Part shown: positions 31,951 through 41,402 of the stretch, piece by piece
Position numbering within the stretch: position 1 is the stretch's first letter
Layout of the letters: each line of letters begins with the position of its first letter
NCBI RefSeq assembly: GCF_028307215.1
Contig: NZ_JAQMHV010000004.1
Coordinates: forward strand, 62,001 to 126,000
Length of the DNA stretch: 64,000 nt
Origin: Falsirhodobacter sp. 20TX0035
GTDB taxonomy: Bacteria > Pseudomonadota > Alphaproteobacteria > Rhodobacterales > Rhodobacteraceae
Direction: 5' to 3'
The notes under the pieces: model-generated
Database searches by the model: none
Told to the model about the DNA's origin: nothing
The model's input: only the letters and a program-made list of their open reading frames with translations
Program-made: the position numbers and the translations under genes

Positions 31951-33273
31951 TCAGCGGAAAGCGTGAATCCGACCGTCCGTCGATACCACATAGACCGCAC
32001 CGCCCGCGACCGCCGGCTGCGCCGCCGCCCCGCCGTCCAGTTCGACCGTGCCGACAAGGTTGCCGTTGGTGGGATCGAACATCCGCAACAGCCCGTCGGC
32101 CGACGCGACGATGACGCGCCCGCCCGCGATGACCGGGCCGTAATGCGCCACGATCGCGGCGCGCTTGCGGATCTTCTTCGCCTGGTAGTAGGGCATGGGC
32201 ACGGACCAGATGGTCTGACCGGTGGCGGCGTCCAGACGAACCAGATGCGCCTCGTCCGAGACGAGGAAGACCGAGTTCCCGCCCACGGCGACGGGGCCGT
32301 AGGCCCCTTCCTTCGCCGCCCAGATACGCTCCCCCGTGCCGCGTTCCACGGCCACGGTCTGCCCGCCCTGGTTCCCGACATAGACGCGCTGACCGTCCAC
32401 GACCGGATCCCCCGTGATGTCCGAGATCAGGGCATAGGTGCGCCCACGGCGCTGCCCGGCCACAGCGGTCGTCCAGCTGCGCGATCCGGACTGGCGCAGG
32501 ACGGCCACCACCTCGCCCGTGGCGAAGGGAAGGATCACCTCGCCCCCCGCGACCGCCGGGGATCCGGTGCCCAGCATCCCGCCGATTTCCGAGGTGCCTA
32601 GAACCGTCCAGTCCACCCGGCCCGTGCCCGCGTCCACGGCCCAAGCGGTGCCGTCGCGGGCCACGGCATAGACCGTGCCGCCTTCCACCGTCGGCGCGCC
32701 GATGGCGGCCGCACCCAGATCCTGACGCCAAAGCACCGCCCCGGTCGACGGATCAAGCGCCACCAGTTCGCCATAGCCCGTGGTCGCGAACAAGCGCCCG
32801 TCCCCGAAAGCCAGCCCGCCGCCCGAGATCTGGGAGCGTTCGCCGGACGGACGCAGCTGAGTCGTCCATTGCAGCTGGCCGGACGTGGAAACCGAGGCCA
32901 CGCGCGTGTCCGCGTCCATGGCGAAGACCTGATTGCCCGCCACGACGGGCGCGGCCGCGATGCGCTGACGCTTCGAGTTGCCGTCGCCGAAGCGCACGGA
33001 CCACACCTCGGTCGGCGTGGGCGACAGGGCGCCGTTGCCGGCCAGATGCTGGGCGTTGCCGCCGCGATGCGTCCAGCTTCCCGCGCGCTGCGGCGGCAGC
33101 GCGATGGGCGCCGCGCGGTTCGCCGTCAGGCCCGTGGTGTCGGGCGCGCCGGACAGGCTCGCCTCCAGCGGCGCGCGCACGTCATAGCGTTGGCCGGGCA
33201 AGGTGGCTTCCCGCTGGCAACCCGCCACGGCCAGTGCGGCCAGGGTGACAAGGGCCGTGGTTGTCTTCATCAT
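31951..33273 (-). CDS. bamB: Outer-membrane assembly lipoprotein BamB
   Basis: A 440-residue lipoprotein with lipobox LAVAGC at residues 14-19 and an eight-bladed PQQ-like propeller. Repeats of the type AxxxGxVYAxxxDG appear throughout, such as LFATTGYGELVALDPSTGAVLW and GTVYAVARDGTAWAVDAGTG. Residues up to about 70 form an N-terminal extension before WTHRGGNAQH. The start ATG 33273 has AGGAGG seven bases upstream. BamB helps feed substrates to BamA, encoded 10 kb away. Confidence 0.92.
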   Translation of the reverse strand: MMKTTTALVTLAALAVAGCQREATLPGQRYDVRAPLEASLSGAPDTTGLTANRAAPIALPPQRAGSWTHRGGNAQHLAGNGALSPTPTEVWSVRFGDGNSKRQRIAAAPVVAGNQVFAMDADTRVASVSTSGQLQWTTQLRPSGERSQISGGGLAFGDGRLFATTGYGELVALDPSTGAVLWRQDLGAAAIGAPTVEGGTVYAVARDGTAWAVDAGTGRVDWTVLGTSEIGGMLGTGSPAVAGGEVILPFATGEVVAVLRQSGSRSWTTAVAGQRRGRTYALISDITGDPVVDGQRVYVGNQGGQTVAVERGTGERIWAAKEGAYGPVAVGGNSVFLVSDEAHLVRLDAATGQTIWSVPMPYYQAKKIRKRAAIVAHYGPVIAGGRVIVASADGLLRMFDPTNGNLVGTVELDGGAAAQPAVAGGAVYVVSTDGRIHAFR

Positions 33274-33285
33274 GGGGAAACCCTC

Positions 33286-33933
33286 CTAGCCGGCGGCGAT
33301 GGAACCGCCCAGGGCGGTGATGACCTGCGACGCGCGCTGGCGAAGACCGGCCGGGCTCTGCTGATCGGTCAGCAGCGCCTGCAGCTTGTCGATGGCGGCC
33401 TGTTTGTCGCCCGCCTCGATGTCCAGATAGGCCAGCTGTTCGCGCGCCAGCGGGCGATAGGGCTGGCCCGGCCCGGTCAGCGGTTGCAGCAGGGCGCGGC
33501 GGTCGTCCACCGCCAGGCTTTCGCCCGCCACCACGGCCTTGCGCAGGACGGCCAGATCGTGGAACGCGGCCGGAAGCGTCATGTCCGCGATCACGGTATC
33601 CAGTGCGGCCACGGTGGCGGCCCGATCCTGATCGGGGTCCGAGGCCTTGATCAGCCCGACCAGCGCCTCGCGCGGGCCTTCGGCGGTCACGCCGTCCAGC
33701 GCCATGCGACGCGCTTCGGGCGTGTCGGCCTGCAGCGCCGCCAGCAACGCATCGCCAAGCGCGCGCGAGGAGGTCTGGTCGGCCTGGCGCTGCCATCCGG
33801 TCCACGCCACGCCCCCCGCGATCGCCAGCACGACAACGCCGGCCACCCAGCCATAGCGCTTCAGCGCGCCGAACAGCCGGTCGCGACGCAACTCGTCGGC
33901 GACCTCGCTCATGAAGTTGTCGGAGTTGCTCAC
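33286..33933 (-). CDS. YfgM-like TPR membrane protein
   Basis: A 215-residue protein: cytoplasmic N-terminus (SDNFMSEVADELRRDRLFGAL), one transmembrane helix at about 30-46 (WVAGVVVLAIAGGVAW), and a periplasmic helical-repeat domain rich in alanine and leucine. This is the YfgM layout, an accessory subunit of SecYEG linked to periplasmic chaperones. The position directly upstream of bamB and der, as in E. coli, supports the call. Sequence identity to YfgM is not obvious by eye. Confidence 0.8.
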   Translation of the reverse strand: MSNSDNFMSEVADELRRDRLFGALKRYGWVAGVVVLAIAGGVAWTGWQRQADQTSSRALGDALLAALQADTPEARRMALDGVTAEGPREALVGLIKASDPDQDRAATVAALDTVIADMTLPAAFHDLAVLRKAVVAGESLAVDDRRALLQPLTGPGQPYRPLAREQLAYLDIEAGDKQAAIDKLQALLTDQQSPAGLRQRASQVITALGGSIAAG

Positions 33934-33973
33934 GAAAACCGCTCCCTTGCCTTTGTCATCGTCTTACACAGTT

Positions 33974-35773
33974 TCAACGCGGATTGCCAAGAGCGTCCGC
34001 CTCTTCCGCGGACTGGTGCGCCCAAAGGCGCGCGTAGCGGCCGCCAAGGGCCAGAAGCTCTTCGTGCCGACCCTGTTCGGCCACGCGCCCCGCGTCCATC
34101 ACGAGGATACGGTCGGCGTCGGCGATGGTCGACAGCCGGTGCGCGATCGTGACCACGGTGCGGCCCTGCGACATCTCGCGCAGGCTGTCCTGGATGTCGC
34201 GTTCCGTCTGGGTGTCCAGGGCCGAGGTCGCCTCGTCCAGAAGCAGGATCGGCGGGTTCTTCAGGATCGTGCGGGCGATGCCCACGCGCTGCTTTTCCCC
34301 ACCCGACAGCTTCAACCCGCGTTCGCCCACCGTCGTCTCGTAGCCGTCCGGCAGGGACAGGATGAAGTCGTGGATCTTGGCGGCGCGGGCGGCGGCGAAG
34401 ATCGCCTCCTCTCCGGCGTCCGGACGGCCATAGGCGATGTTGTAGCGGATGGTGTCGTTGAAGAGGACGGTGTCCTGCGGCACCACGCCGATCTGGTCGT
34501 GCAGGCTGTCCTGCGTCACGTCACGCAGGTCCTGCCCGTCGATCCGCACGGCCCCGCCCGTCACGTCATAGAAGCGAAACAGAAGGCGCCCCACCGTCGA
34601 CTTGCCCGCGCCCGAGGGCCCGACCAGCGCGATCGTCTGCCCCGGTTCGGCCCGGAAGGACAGGCCCTGCAGGATGGGACGCGCGGGGTCGTAGCCGAAC
34701 TCGACCCCGTCGAACTCCACCGCGCCGCCGGTCACCTTCAGCAGGTGGGCGTTGGGGCGATCCTCGATCTCGGCCGGTTGGCCCAGAAGGCCGAACATCT
34801 GGCCCATGTCCACCAGCGCCTGCCGGATCTCGCGGTACACGGTGCCAAGGAAGCCAAGCGGCATGGTGATCTGGATCATGTAGGCGTTGACCATGACGAA
34901 ATCGCCCACGGTGAGCGTCCCCGCCGTCACCCCCCTCGCGGCCATGACCATGACGGCCACAAGACCCGCCGTGATGATCGCGCCCTGCCCCATGTTCAGC
35001 AGCGACAGGCTTTGCCCCGTGCGGATCGCGGCCCGTTCATAGCCCGACATGGCGGTGTCGTAGCGGCCGGCCTCGCGGCTTTCGGCGCCGAAATACTTCA
35101 CCGTCTCGAAGTTCAGGAGGCTGTCCACCGCCTTCTGGTTCGCGTCGTTGTCGGAATCGTTCATCTCCTGCCGGATGCGGACGCGGATTTCCGTCACCTT
35201 CAGCGTGAAGGCGATGTAGAGGCCGACCGTCAGGATCACGACCGCCATGTAGGCGAATCCGAACACGACCCAGAAGATGATCGCCACCAGCGCCAGTTCC
35301 AGAATCAGCGGCCCGATGGAGAAGAGGAGGAAGCGCAGCAGGAAGTCGACGCCCTTCACCCCCCGCTCCATCACCCGCGACAGGGTGCCGGTGCGGCGCA
35401 TGATGTGATAGCGCAGGCTGAGGCGGTGGAGATGGGTGAACGTCTCCAGCGCCAGGGCCCGCAGGGCGCGCTGCCCGACCCGCACGAAGACAAGATCGCG
35501 CAACTCGCCAAAGGCCTGCGCCCCGAAGCGCGCCAGACCATAGGCCAGCGTCAGGCCGACCGCGCCAAGGACCATGGGTGACGCCTCGCCCCCTAGGGCG
35601 TCCACGGCCGCCTTGTAAACGGCGGGGGTGGAGACGGAGATGACCTTGGCCAGAACCAGCAGCAGCAAGGCGCCCACCACGCGGCGGCGCACCCAGGGCT
35701 GATCCTTGGGCCACAGATAGGGAAGAACGCGGGCGATGGTCTGCCAGCCGGTGCTTGGGGTCTCGGTGCTCAT
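33974..35773 (-). CDS. Atm1-type ABC exporter (half transporter)
   Basis: A 599-residue half transporter, N-terminal membrane domain with six helices followed by an ATPase domain. Walker A GPSGAGKST, signature LSGGEKQRVGIART, Walker B LLLDEATSALDTQTE. The membrane domain carries YHIMRRTGTLSRVMERGVKGVDFLLRF, typical of the Atm1/HMT1 family with the glutathione-contacting DxxxAN-like segment DSDNDANQKAVDSLLNFE. Family members export glutathione-linked compounds or metal complexes. The C-terminal 25 residues are polar. Confidence 0.93.
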   Translation of the reverse strand: MSTETPSTGWQTIARVLPYLWPKDQPWVRRRVVGALLLLVLAKVISVSTPAVYKAAVDALGGEASPMVLGAVGLTLAYGLARFGAQAFGELRDLVFVRVGQRALRALALETFTHLHRLSLRYHIMRRTGTLSRVMERGVKGVDFLLRFLLFSIGPLILELALVAIIFWVVFGFAYMAVVILTVGLYIAFTLKVTEIRVRIRQEMNDSDNDANQKAVDSLLNFETVKYFGAESREAGRYDTAMSGYERAAIRTGQSLSLLNMGQGAIITAGLVAVMVMAARGVTAGTLTVGDFVMVNAYMIQITMPLGFLGTVYREIRQALVDMGQMFGLLGQPAEIEDRPNAHLLKVTGGAVEFDGVEFGYDPARPILQGLSFRAEPGQTIALVGPSGAGKSTVGRLLFRFYDVTGGAVRIDGQDLRDVTQDSLHDQIGVVPQDTVLFNDTIRYNIAYGRPDAGEEAIFAAARAAKIHDFILSLPDGYETTVGERGLKLSGGEKQRVGIARTILKNPPILLLDEATSALDTQTERDIQDSLREMSQGRTVVTIAHRLSTIADADRILVMDAGRVAEQGRHEELLALGGRYARLWAHQSAEEADALGNPR

Positions 35774-35871
35774 GCCCCTCTCATAAGACTGGCGCGGGGA
35801 AATGGCCAGATGGTCACCTTGCCGTCACTGGCCCGTCGGATGTAGGTTGTCATCCAAAAAGAAGGTGAAGC

Positions 35872-36411
35872 ATGAGCTATTCGATGTCTGTCTGCGTGTT
35901 CTGCGGATCGCGCCCCGGCAACCGCCCCGCCTACATGACCGCCGCGTCCGAAACCGGCCAGATGATCGCCCGCAACGGCTGGCGGCTGGTCTACGGCGCG
36001 GGCGACGTGGGCCTGATGGGAGAGGTCGCGCGCGGTGCCGCCTCGGGCGAAACGCTGGGCGTCATCCCCGAGCATCTGATGGCGCGCGAACAGGGCCGCC
36101 GGGATGTGACGCATTTCGTGGTCACGGACAACATGCACGTCCGCAAGACGGTGATGTACATGAACTCTGACAAGATCGTGGTGCTGCCGGGGGGCGCGGG
36201 ATCGCTGGACGAGTTCTTCGAGGTGCTGACCTGGCGGCAGATCGGCCTGCACAGCAAGCCGATTTTCCTTCTGAACACCGAAGGTTACTGGGATCCGCTC
36301 ATGCAGGTTCTGAACCACACGGTTCGTGAAGGGTTTGCGGAACCCGGCTTGCTTGACTTCGTTCGTCTGGCTGGCTCGGTTCCGGAGCTGGAGGAGGCCC
36401 TGAAGGGCTAG
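35872..36411 (+). CDS. LOG family protein (TIGR00730; nucleotide 5'-monophosphate phosphoribohydrolase)
   Basis: A 179-residue Rossmann-fold protein with GAGDVGLMG at 42-50 and the LOG motif PGGAGSLDE from 106. The usual form is PGGxGTxxE; here serine replaces threonine, a mild change that keeps E114. The R at RKTVMYM is also present. Family members cleave cytokinin riboside or other purine nucleoside monophosphates. The TAG stop overlaps the next gene's TAG on the other strand (CTAG). Confidence 0.92.
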   Translation: MSYSMSVCVFCGSRPGNRPAYMTAASETGQMIARNGWRLVYGAGDVGLMGEVARGAASGETLGVIPEHLMAREQGRRDVTHFVVTDNMHVRKTVMYMNSDKIVVLPGGAGSLDEFFEVLTWRQIGLHSKPIFLLNTEGYWDPLMQVLNHTVREGFAEPGLLDFVRLAGSVPELEEALKG

Positions 36412-36860
36412 GCCTGCATCTCGGCCAGGACCGCCTGCTCGATCTTGTCGATCGGCATGGAGGTCAGAGATTTCGGGATCTCCTGCACGATCTTGGCCTG
36501 AACGTCCTTGTGAAGTTCGGGCCGAAGCGCGCCCAGTGTCTGGGGTGCGGCCACGATCACGAGGCGGTCGAAGCGGCCCTGCTGCGACATCTTCAGAAGA
36601 CGCCCGGCCAGATCCTGTGCGAAGCGGTCACGCTCCAGACGGTGGAAGTCCGTCTCCTCGATCGCGGACCCGGTGCCGCTGGCGCGGTTGCCCAACTGGC
36701 CGGGCTTGTCGGTGCCCTGTTCGCGGTCGGGCGGGTTGTCATGGGTTTCCACCACGCGCACACGCAGGATCGGGTACTGGGCGTCACCCTCATTTTCCAG
36801 GAACAGGGCCTTTTCGCCATCTGCCACCACAACCCAGGTGCCGTTGGTCAGCCGTTGCAT
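36408..36860 (-). CDS. Host-attachment family protein (baeRF-like, PF10116)
   Basis: A 150-residue protein with MQRLTNGTWVVVADGEKALFLEN, the N-terminal strand pattern of the family, then EQGTDKPGQLGN, HRLERDRFAQDLAGRLLKM and RLVIVAAPQTLGALRPEL near the end. The family is named for an Agrobacterium attachment gene, yet its fold is related to archaeal-eukaryotic release factors and Pelota, suggesting a ribosome role. The start ATG 36860 has AGGAGAG upstream. Function here is unproven. Confidence 0.85.
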   Translation of the reverse strand: MQRLTNGTWVVVADGEKALFLENEGDAQYPILRVRVVETHDNPPDREQGTDKPGQLGNRASGTGSAIEETDFHRLERDRFAQDLAGRLLKMSQQGRFDRLVIVAAPQTLGALRPELHKDVQAKIVQEIPKSLTSMPIDKIEQAVLAEMQA

Positions 36861-36921
36861 CTCACTCTCCTTGTTGCCGTTCAGGAATGCAACGAAGGCG
36901 CGGAACGCATGTTCCAAATGG

Positions 36922-36950
36922 AAATGGCCCGCGGGATCCGCGGGCCATTT
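36922..36950 (-). terminator. Hairpin terminator downstream of sodB
   Basis: Perfect 13-base arms (36922-36934 and 36938-36950) around a GAT loop, beginning 5 bases after the sodB stop. The following U-run is weak (TTT then CCATTT), so it may act as a stabilising 3' end as much as a strict terminator. Confidence 0.7.
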
Positions 36951-36955
36951 GACGC

Positions 36956-37555
36956 TTAGAGGCGGGCCGCCACGGCGTCCCAATTTACCAGCTTCTCCAG
37001 GAAGTTGGTGATGTAGGCCGGACGCTTGTTACGGAAGTCGATGTAGTAGCTGTGCTCCCACACGTCGCAGCCCAGAAGCGCCGTCTGGTTGAAGCAGAGC
37101 GGGTTCACACCATTCTCGGTCTTCGTGACCTTCAGCGCGCCCGAAGCGTCCTTCACGAGCCAGGCCCAGCCCGAGCCGAACTGGCCGGCGCCGGCGGCGG
37201 CGAACTCTTCCTTGAACTTCTCGACCGAACCGAAGCTTTCGGTCAGGGCCTTTTCCAGCTCGGACGGGATCGCCTTCTGGCCCGGGCCCATGATCTCCCA
37301 GAACAGGTTGTGGTTCCAGTGCTGCGAGGCGTTGTTGAAGATGCCCGACTGCGCCACGGCGTCCGGCTTGTAGGTGCCGCGTACGACATCCTCCAGCGAC
37401 GCGTTCTCCCACTCGGTGCCGGCGATCAGCTTGTTGCCGTTGTCGACATAGGCCTTGTGGTGGATGTCGTGGTGGAATTCGAGCGTTTCCTTTGACATGC
37501 CCAGATCGGCAAGCGCGTCGTGGGCATAGGGAAGATCGGGGAGCGTGAATGCCAT
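36956..37555 (-). CDS. sodB: Superoxide dismutase, Fe type
   Basis: A 199-residue enzyme. Metal ligands are in TLEFHHDIHHKAYV (H28), NNASQHWNHNLFW, and DVWEHSYYIDF. The glutamine just before HWNH is the position that separates iron-type from manganese-type enzymes, and it favours iron. FGSGWAWLV is also present. The gene is probably monocistronic: a hairpin follows it and the tsf terminator precedes it. Confidence 0.95.
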   Translation of the reverse strand: MAFTLPDLPYAHDALADLGMSKETLEFHHDIHHKAYVDNGNKLIAGTEWENASLEDVVRGTYKPDAVAQSGIFNNASQHWNHNLFWEIMGPGQKAIPSELEKALTESFGSVEKFKEEFAAAGAGQFGSGWAWLVKDASGALKVTKTENGVNPLCFNQTALLGCDVWEHSYYIDFRNKRPAYITNFLEKLVNWDAVAARL

Positions 37556-37620
37556 CTTGGCCTCCTTCAGTCGGTTCGCGTCAATAAGAGACCACGGGCC
37601 GGGAAGGTCAAGGGGCGCGC

Positions 37621-37652
37621 CAAAGCAAAACGCCGCCCGGGGGGCGGCGTTT
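37621..37652 (-). terminator. Intrinsic terminator of the rpsB-tsf operon
   Basis: An 11-base perfect stem (37628-37638 with 37642-37652) on the minus strand, followed by TTTTGCTTTG. It lies 20 bases after the tsf stop. Confidence 0.85.
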
Positions 37653-37672
37653 CACGAGGTTTACGGAAGAAA

Positions 37673-38548
37673 TCAGCCGGCCAGCGTCTTGGCGACTTCG
37701 GCGGCGAAATCTTCTTTTTCCTTTTCGATGCCTTCACCGACGGCCATGCGCACAAAGGCCACGACCTCGACGCCCGCATCCTTTGCGGCCTGGGCCACGG
37801 TGATGTCGGGGTTCAGCACGAACTTCTGGCCCAGCAGCGTGACTTCCTCGAAGTATTTCGCCATGCGGCCGACGATCATCTTCTCGATCACGGCTTCGGG
37901 CTTGCCCGACTCGCGCGCCTGCTCGGTCAGGACGTTCTTCTCACGCTCCACCAGCGCGGGGTCCAGGTCCGCTTCGGACAGCGAGGCCGGGTTGGTCGCG
38001 GCGATGTGCATCGCGATCTGCTTGGCGATCCCGTTGTCAGCGCCCTTCACGGCCACCAGCACGCCGATGCGGCCCATGCCGTCGGCGGCGGCGGTGTGGA
38101 CGTAGGAAGCGACGGTGTCACCTTCCACGACGGCCATCCGGCGCAGGGTCATGTTCTCGCCGATCACGGCGATGGCTTCGTTCAGCACCGTTTCAACCGG
38201 CTTGCCGTTCAGGTCGGCCGATTTCAGCGCGTCCACGTCGGACACGGACAGCGCGGTGGCGGTGATGCCCGACACCAGCTTCTGGAAGTCGGCGTTCTTG
38301 GCCACGAAGTCGGTTTCGGAGTTCACCTCGACCGCGACGCCCTTGCCGCCGGACACGGCGACGCCCACCAGACCTTCGGCCGCCACGCGACCGGATTTCT
38401 TGGCAGCCTTGGCCAGACCCTTGGTGCGCAGCCAGTCAACGGAGGCTTCCATGTCGCCGTTGTTTTCCGTCAGCGCCTTCTTGGCGTCCATCATGCCTGC
38501 GCCGGTGGACTCGCGCAGTTCCTTCACCATCTGTGCGGTGATTGCCAT
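37673..38548 (-). CDS. tsf: Elongation factor Ts
   Basis: A 291-residue nucleotide exchange factor for EF-Tu. N-terminal UBA-like domain [21 protein letters not shown], core with [10 protein letters not shown] and [12 protein letters not shown] (EF-Tu contact, TDFVAKN), and C-terminal [14 protein letters not shown]. The length matches alphaproteobacterial EF-Ts. It follows rpsB by 73 bases. Confidence 0.97.
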   Translation of the reverse strand: MAITAQMVKELRESTGAGMMDAKKALTENNGDMEASVDWLRTKGLAKAAKKSGRVAAEGLVGVAVSGGKGVAVEVNSETDFVAKNADFQKLVSGITATALSVSDVDALKSADLNGKPVETVLNEAIAVIGENMTLRRMAVVEGDTVASYVHTAAADGMGRIGVLVAVKGADNGIAKQIAMHIAATNPASLSEADLDPALVEREKNVLTEQARESGKPEAVIEKMIVGRMAKYFEEVTLLGQKFVLNPDITVAQAAKDAGVEVVAFVRMAVGEGIEKEKEDFAAEVAKTLAG

Positions 38549-38621
38549 CGTGGCTCTCCTCGATATTCGATTGGAAATCCCGACGGGTGTAATCCCGCCG
38601 GGTAACGGTCAGACGACAGGC

Positions 38622-39380
38622 TTACGCCTCTTCGACGGCCTCTTCCTCGGGAGCGGTTTCCAGCTCGCCCAGGTCGATGCCGGCTGCGCCCATCTGGGCG
38701 GTCATGCCGTCCAGCGCCGCACGGGCGACCAGATCGCAATAGAGGCCGATCGCGCGGGCCGCGTCATCGTTGCCCGGGATGACGTAGTCCACGCCCTTGG
38801 GGGACGCGTTGGTGTCGACGATCGCGACAACCGGGATGCCCAGTTTCTTGGCTTCCAGGATGGCGAGGTCTTCCTTGTTCACGTCGATCACGAACAGCAG
38901 GTCCGGAACGCCGCCCATGTCGCGGATGCCGCCCAGCGAGGCTTGCAGCTTGGACTGCTCGCGCTCCATGTTCAGGCGCTCTTTCTTGGTGAGGCCCTCG
39001 GCGCCGTTCGCCATCAGCTCGTCCAGCTGCTTCAGGCGCTGGATGGAGTTCGACACGGTTTTCCAGTTGGTGAGCGTGCCGCCCAGCCAGCGGTGGTTCA
39101 TGTAGTGCTGCGCGCAACGCTCGGCCGCGTCGGCGACGGGCTTCTGCGCCTGGCGCTTCGTGCCCACGAACAGCACGCGGCCGCCCTTGGCAACGGTGTC
39201 GCGGACGACTTGCAGCGCCTTGTCCAGCATCGGGACGGTCTGCGTCAGGTCGATGATGTGGATGCCGTTGCGGTCGCCGTAGATGAACTCGCCCATCTTG
39301 GGGTTCCAACGGGCAGTCTGGTGACCATAGTGAACGCCAGCTTCAAGCAGCTGACGCATCGAGAAATCGGGGAGCGCCAT
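38622..39380 (-). CDS. rpsB: Ribosomal protein S2
   Basis: A 252-residue protein of the 30S subunit. [22 protein letters not shown] (N-terminal signature), [36 protein letters not shown] and [14 protein letters not shown] are clear. The C-terminus is acidic ([12 protein letters not shown]). I chose ATG 39380 because AAGGA is seven bases upstream; ATG 39386 lies too close. First gene of the rpsB-tsf operon. Confidence 0.97.
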   Translation of the reverse strand: MALPDFSMRQLLEAGVHYGHQTARWNPKMGEFIYGDRNGIHIIDLTQTVPMLDKALQVVRDTVAKGGRVLFVGTKRQAQKPVADAAERCAQHYMNHRWLGGTLTNWKTVSNSIQRLKQLDELMANGAEGLTKKERLNMEREQSKLQASLGGIRDMGGVPDLLFVIDVNKEDLAILEAKKLGIPVVAIVDTNASPKGVDYVIPGNDDAARAIGLYCDLVARAALDGMTAQMGAAGIDLGELETAPEEEAVEEA

Positions 39381-39489
39381 GTCCATGTCCTTTTCCGGTT
39401 TGCGCCTCGACGAAGCCTTGAGGGATCTCTCCCAACCGGCGGACCTTTCGGGATGTCTTTCCGATCGGCCCAAGCTTCGTCTGTGAAGT
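39381..39489 (-). promoter_or_regulatory. Structured 5' leader of rpsB
   Basis: A leader of about 109 bases closed by GACGAAGC and GCTTCGTC (39481-39474 and 39416-39409), extended by three pairs past a one-base bulge. Inside are a GGGA/TCCC hairpin and the palindrome CCGATCGG. Such a closed multi-branch element just before the start codon is the layout expected for feedback control by S2, but no known motif was matched. Confidence 0.5.
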
Positions 39490-39495
39490 GCCGCG

Positions 39496-39524
39496 CGTAT
39501 AACCCGGCCCCGGGCGGTCCGCAA
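39496..39524 (-). promoter_or_regulatory. Probable sigma-70 promoter of rpsB
   Basis: Minus strand -35 TTGCGG (39524-39519), 17-base spacer, -10 TATACG (39501-39496). The implied start near 39489 opens the structured leader just upstream of GACGAAGC. Confidence 0.55.
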
Positions 39525-39563
39525 CCCCTTGCGCGGCGCGTGCCGCTGGACGAAAAGCAGGAC

Positions 39564-40433
39564 ATGACAGACATTCTTTGCATCGGCTCCGTCCTGTGGG
39601 ACATCATCGGGCGTTCGCCTTCGGCCATGCGGCTCGGCTCCGACGTGCCGGGCCGGATCACGCGCATCCCCGGCGGGGTCGCGATGAACATCGCCATCAC
39701 CCTGCGCCGCTTCGGCCTGACGCCCGCTCTCCTGACCGCCGTGGGCCGCGACGCCGAGGGGGACGAGCTGGTCGCCGACTGCGCGCGGCTGGGGATGGTG
39801 ACGGACCACATCTACCGCTCGGACGATCTGCCGACGGACCGCTACATGGCAGTGGAGGGGGCGAACGGCCTGATTGCGGCCATCGCCGACGCCCATTCGC
39901 TGGAAGCGGCGGGCGACAAGATCCTGCGGCCCCTGACGGGCGCGCTGTCGGGCTGGGACGGACCCATTGCGCTGGACGGCAACCTGACGGAACAGCTGCT
40001 GGCCGAGATCGCATCCTCGCCCTTGTTTGCCAAGGCCGACCTGCGCGTGGCCCCCGCCAGCCCCGGCAAGGCCGAGCGGCTGCTGCCGCTGCTGCGCTGC
40101 CCCAACGCCACGATCTATGTGAACCTGGAGGAGGCGAACATCCTGTCCAAGGCCGCGTCCGCCACCGCCGCCGACGCGGCCGCGGCGCTGCTGGCCCGGG
40201 GTGCGGCCCGCGTGCTGGTGACCGATGGCGGACGGGCCTGCGCCGAAGGGCGCGCCGGGGCCGGCGTCATCACCGATCTTCCGCCGCCCGTTCTTGTCAC
40301 GCGGGTGACAGGTGCGGGCGATACCTTCATGGCCGCGCATCTTGTGGCCGAACGCGGCGGCGCCAGCCGTCCGAACGCCCTGCGCGCGGCCCTTCGCGCC
40401 GCCGCCGATCATGTTTCCGGAGACATCGCATGA
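39564..40433 (+). CDS. psuK: PfkB-family sugar kinase, probable pseudouridine kinase
   Basis: A 289-residue ribokinase-fold protein. N-terminal [42 protein letters not shown] (PfkB signature 2, catalytic aspartate). It overlaps psuG by four bases (ATGA), so the substrate is very likely pseudouridine, phosphorylated before cleavage by PsuG. Start ATG 39564; longer readings belong to the antisense of rpsB. Confidence 0.9.
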   Translation: MTDILCIGSVLWDIIGRSPSAMRLGSDVPGRITRIPGGVAMNIAITLRRFGLTPALLTAVGRDAEGDELVADCARLGMVTDHIYRSDDLPTDRYMAVEGANGLIAAIADAHSLEAAGDKILRPLTGALSGWDGPIALDGNLTEQLLAEIASSPLFAKADLRVAPASPGKAERLLPLLRCPNATIYVNLEEANILSKAASATAADAAAALLARGAARVLVTDGGRACAEGRAGAGVITDLPPPVLVTRVTGAGDTFMAAHLVAERGGASRPNALRAALRAAADHVSGDIA

Positions 40434-41344
40434 CCCTGCCCCTCATCCTCCAAGCCTCGGTCGAGGAAGCGCTGGCCAACGGCACGCCCGTGGTCGCGCT
40501 GGAAAGCACCATCATCACCCATGGCATGCCCTATCCCCAAAACGTGGAGATGGCGCGCGCCGTGGAGGACACGATCCGCGCCGGCGGCGCCGTGCCCGCC
40601 ACCATCGCCATCATGAACGGTGCCATCCACATCGGCTTGGATGACGAGGATCTGGAGATCCTGGGCCAGACCCCCGATGCCATGAAGCTGTCGCGCGCCG
40701 ATCTGGCCGTGGGCATCACCAGCGGCCGCGTGGGCGCCACCACCGTGGCCGCCACCATGATCTGCGCCCAGCTGGCGGGCATCGACGTCTTCGCCACGGG
40801 CGGCATCGGCGGCGTGCACCGCGGGGCGGAAACCAGCTTCGACATCTCGGCCGACCTCCCCGAACTGGGGCAGACGGCGGTGACCGTGGTCGCGGCGGGT
40901 GCCAAGGCCATCCTCGATCTGCCCAAGACGTTCGAGGTGCTGGAAACCATGGGCGTCCCCGTCATCGCCTATGGCCAGGACGAGCTTCCGGCCTTCTGGT
41001 CGCGCCAGTCCGGCCTGAAGGCGCCGCTGCGGATGGACACGGCGGCCCAGATCGCCAACGCCCACGTGATGCGCGGCCTGCTGGGCCTGCCCGGCGGCCA
41101 GCTGGTCGCGAACCCGATCCCCGAGGAGCACGAGATTGCGCAGACCGAGATCGGTCCCGCCATCGAGGCCGCCCTGCGCGACGCCGAGGACCAGGGCATC
41201 GCGGCCAAAGAGGTCACGCCGTTCCTTCTGGACCGCATCTTCACCCTGACCGAAGGCCGCTCCCTCCGGTCGAATATCGAGCTTGTTCTGAACAATGCGC
41301 GGCTTGCTGCGGAAATCGCGGGGGAAATCGCCCGCCTGCGCTGA
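40430..41344 (+). CDS. psuG: Pseudouridine-5'-phosphate glycosidase
   Basis: A 304-residue enzyme that splits pseudouridine 5'-phosphate to uracil and ribose 5-phosphate. Near-complete family pattern: [55 protein letters not shown], and [20 protein letters not shown]. Encoded with its kinase, giving a two-gene salvage route for tRNA/rRNA breakdown products. Confidence 0.97.
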   Translation: MTLPLILQASVEEALANGTPVVALESTIITHGMPYPQNVEMARAVEDTIRAGGAVPATIAIMNGAIHIGLDDEDLEILGQTPDAMKLSRADLAVGITSGRVGATTVAATMICAQLAGIDVFATGGIGGVHRGAETSFDISADLPELGQTAVTVVAAGAKAILDLPKTFEVLETMGVPVIAYGQDELPAFWSRQSGLKAPLRMDTAAQIANAHVMRGLLGLPGGQLVANPIPEEHEIAQTEIGPAIEAALRDAEDQGIAAKEVTPFLLDRIFTLTEGRSLRSNIELVLNNARLAAEIAGEIARLR

Positions 41345-41351
41345 AGGGCCA

Positions 41352-41372
41352 GAAGCGGGGTTGCCCCGCTTC
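41352..41372 (+). terminator. Hairpin downstream of psuG
   Basis: Nine-base perfect stem (41352-41360 with 41364-41372), loop TTG, 7 bases after the psuG stop. There is no proper U-run, so it may stop transcription weakly or stabilise the 3' end. Confidence 0.45.
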
Positions 41373-41402
41373 GCCCAATTCTCTACTGCCCGGCGCAACG
41401 GC

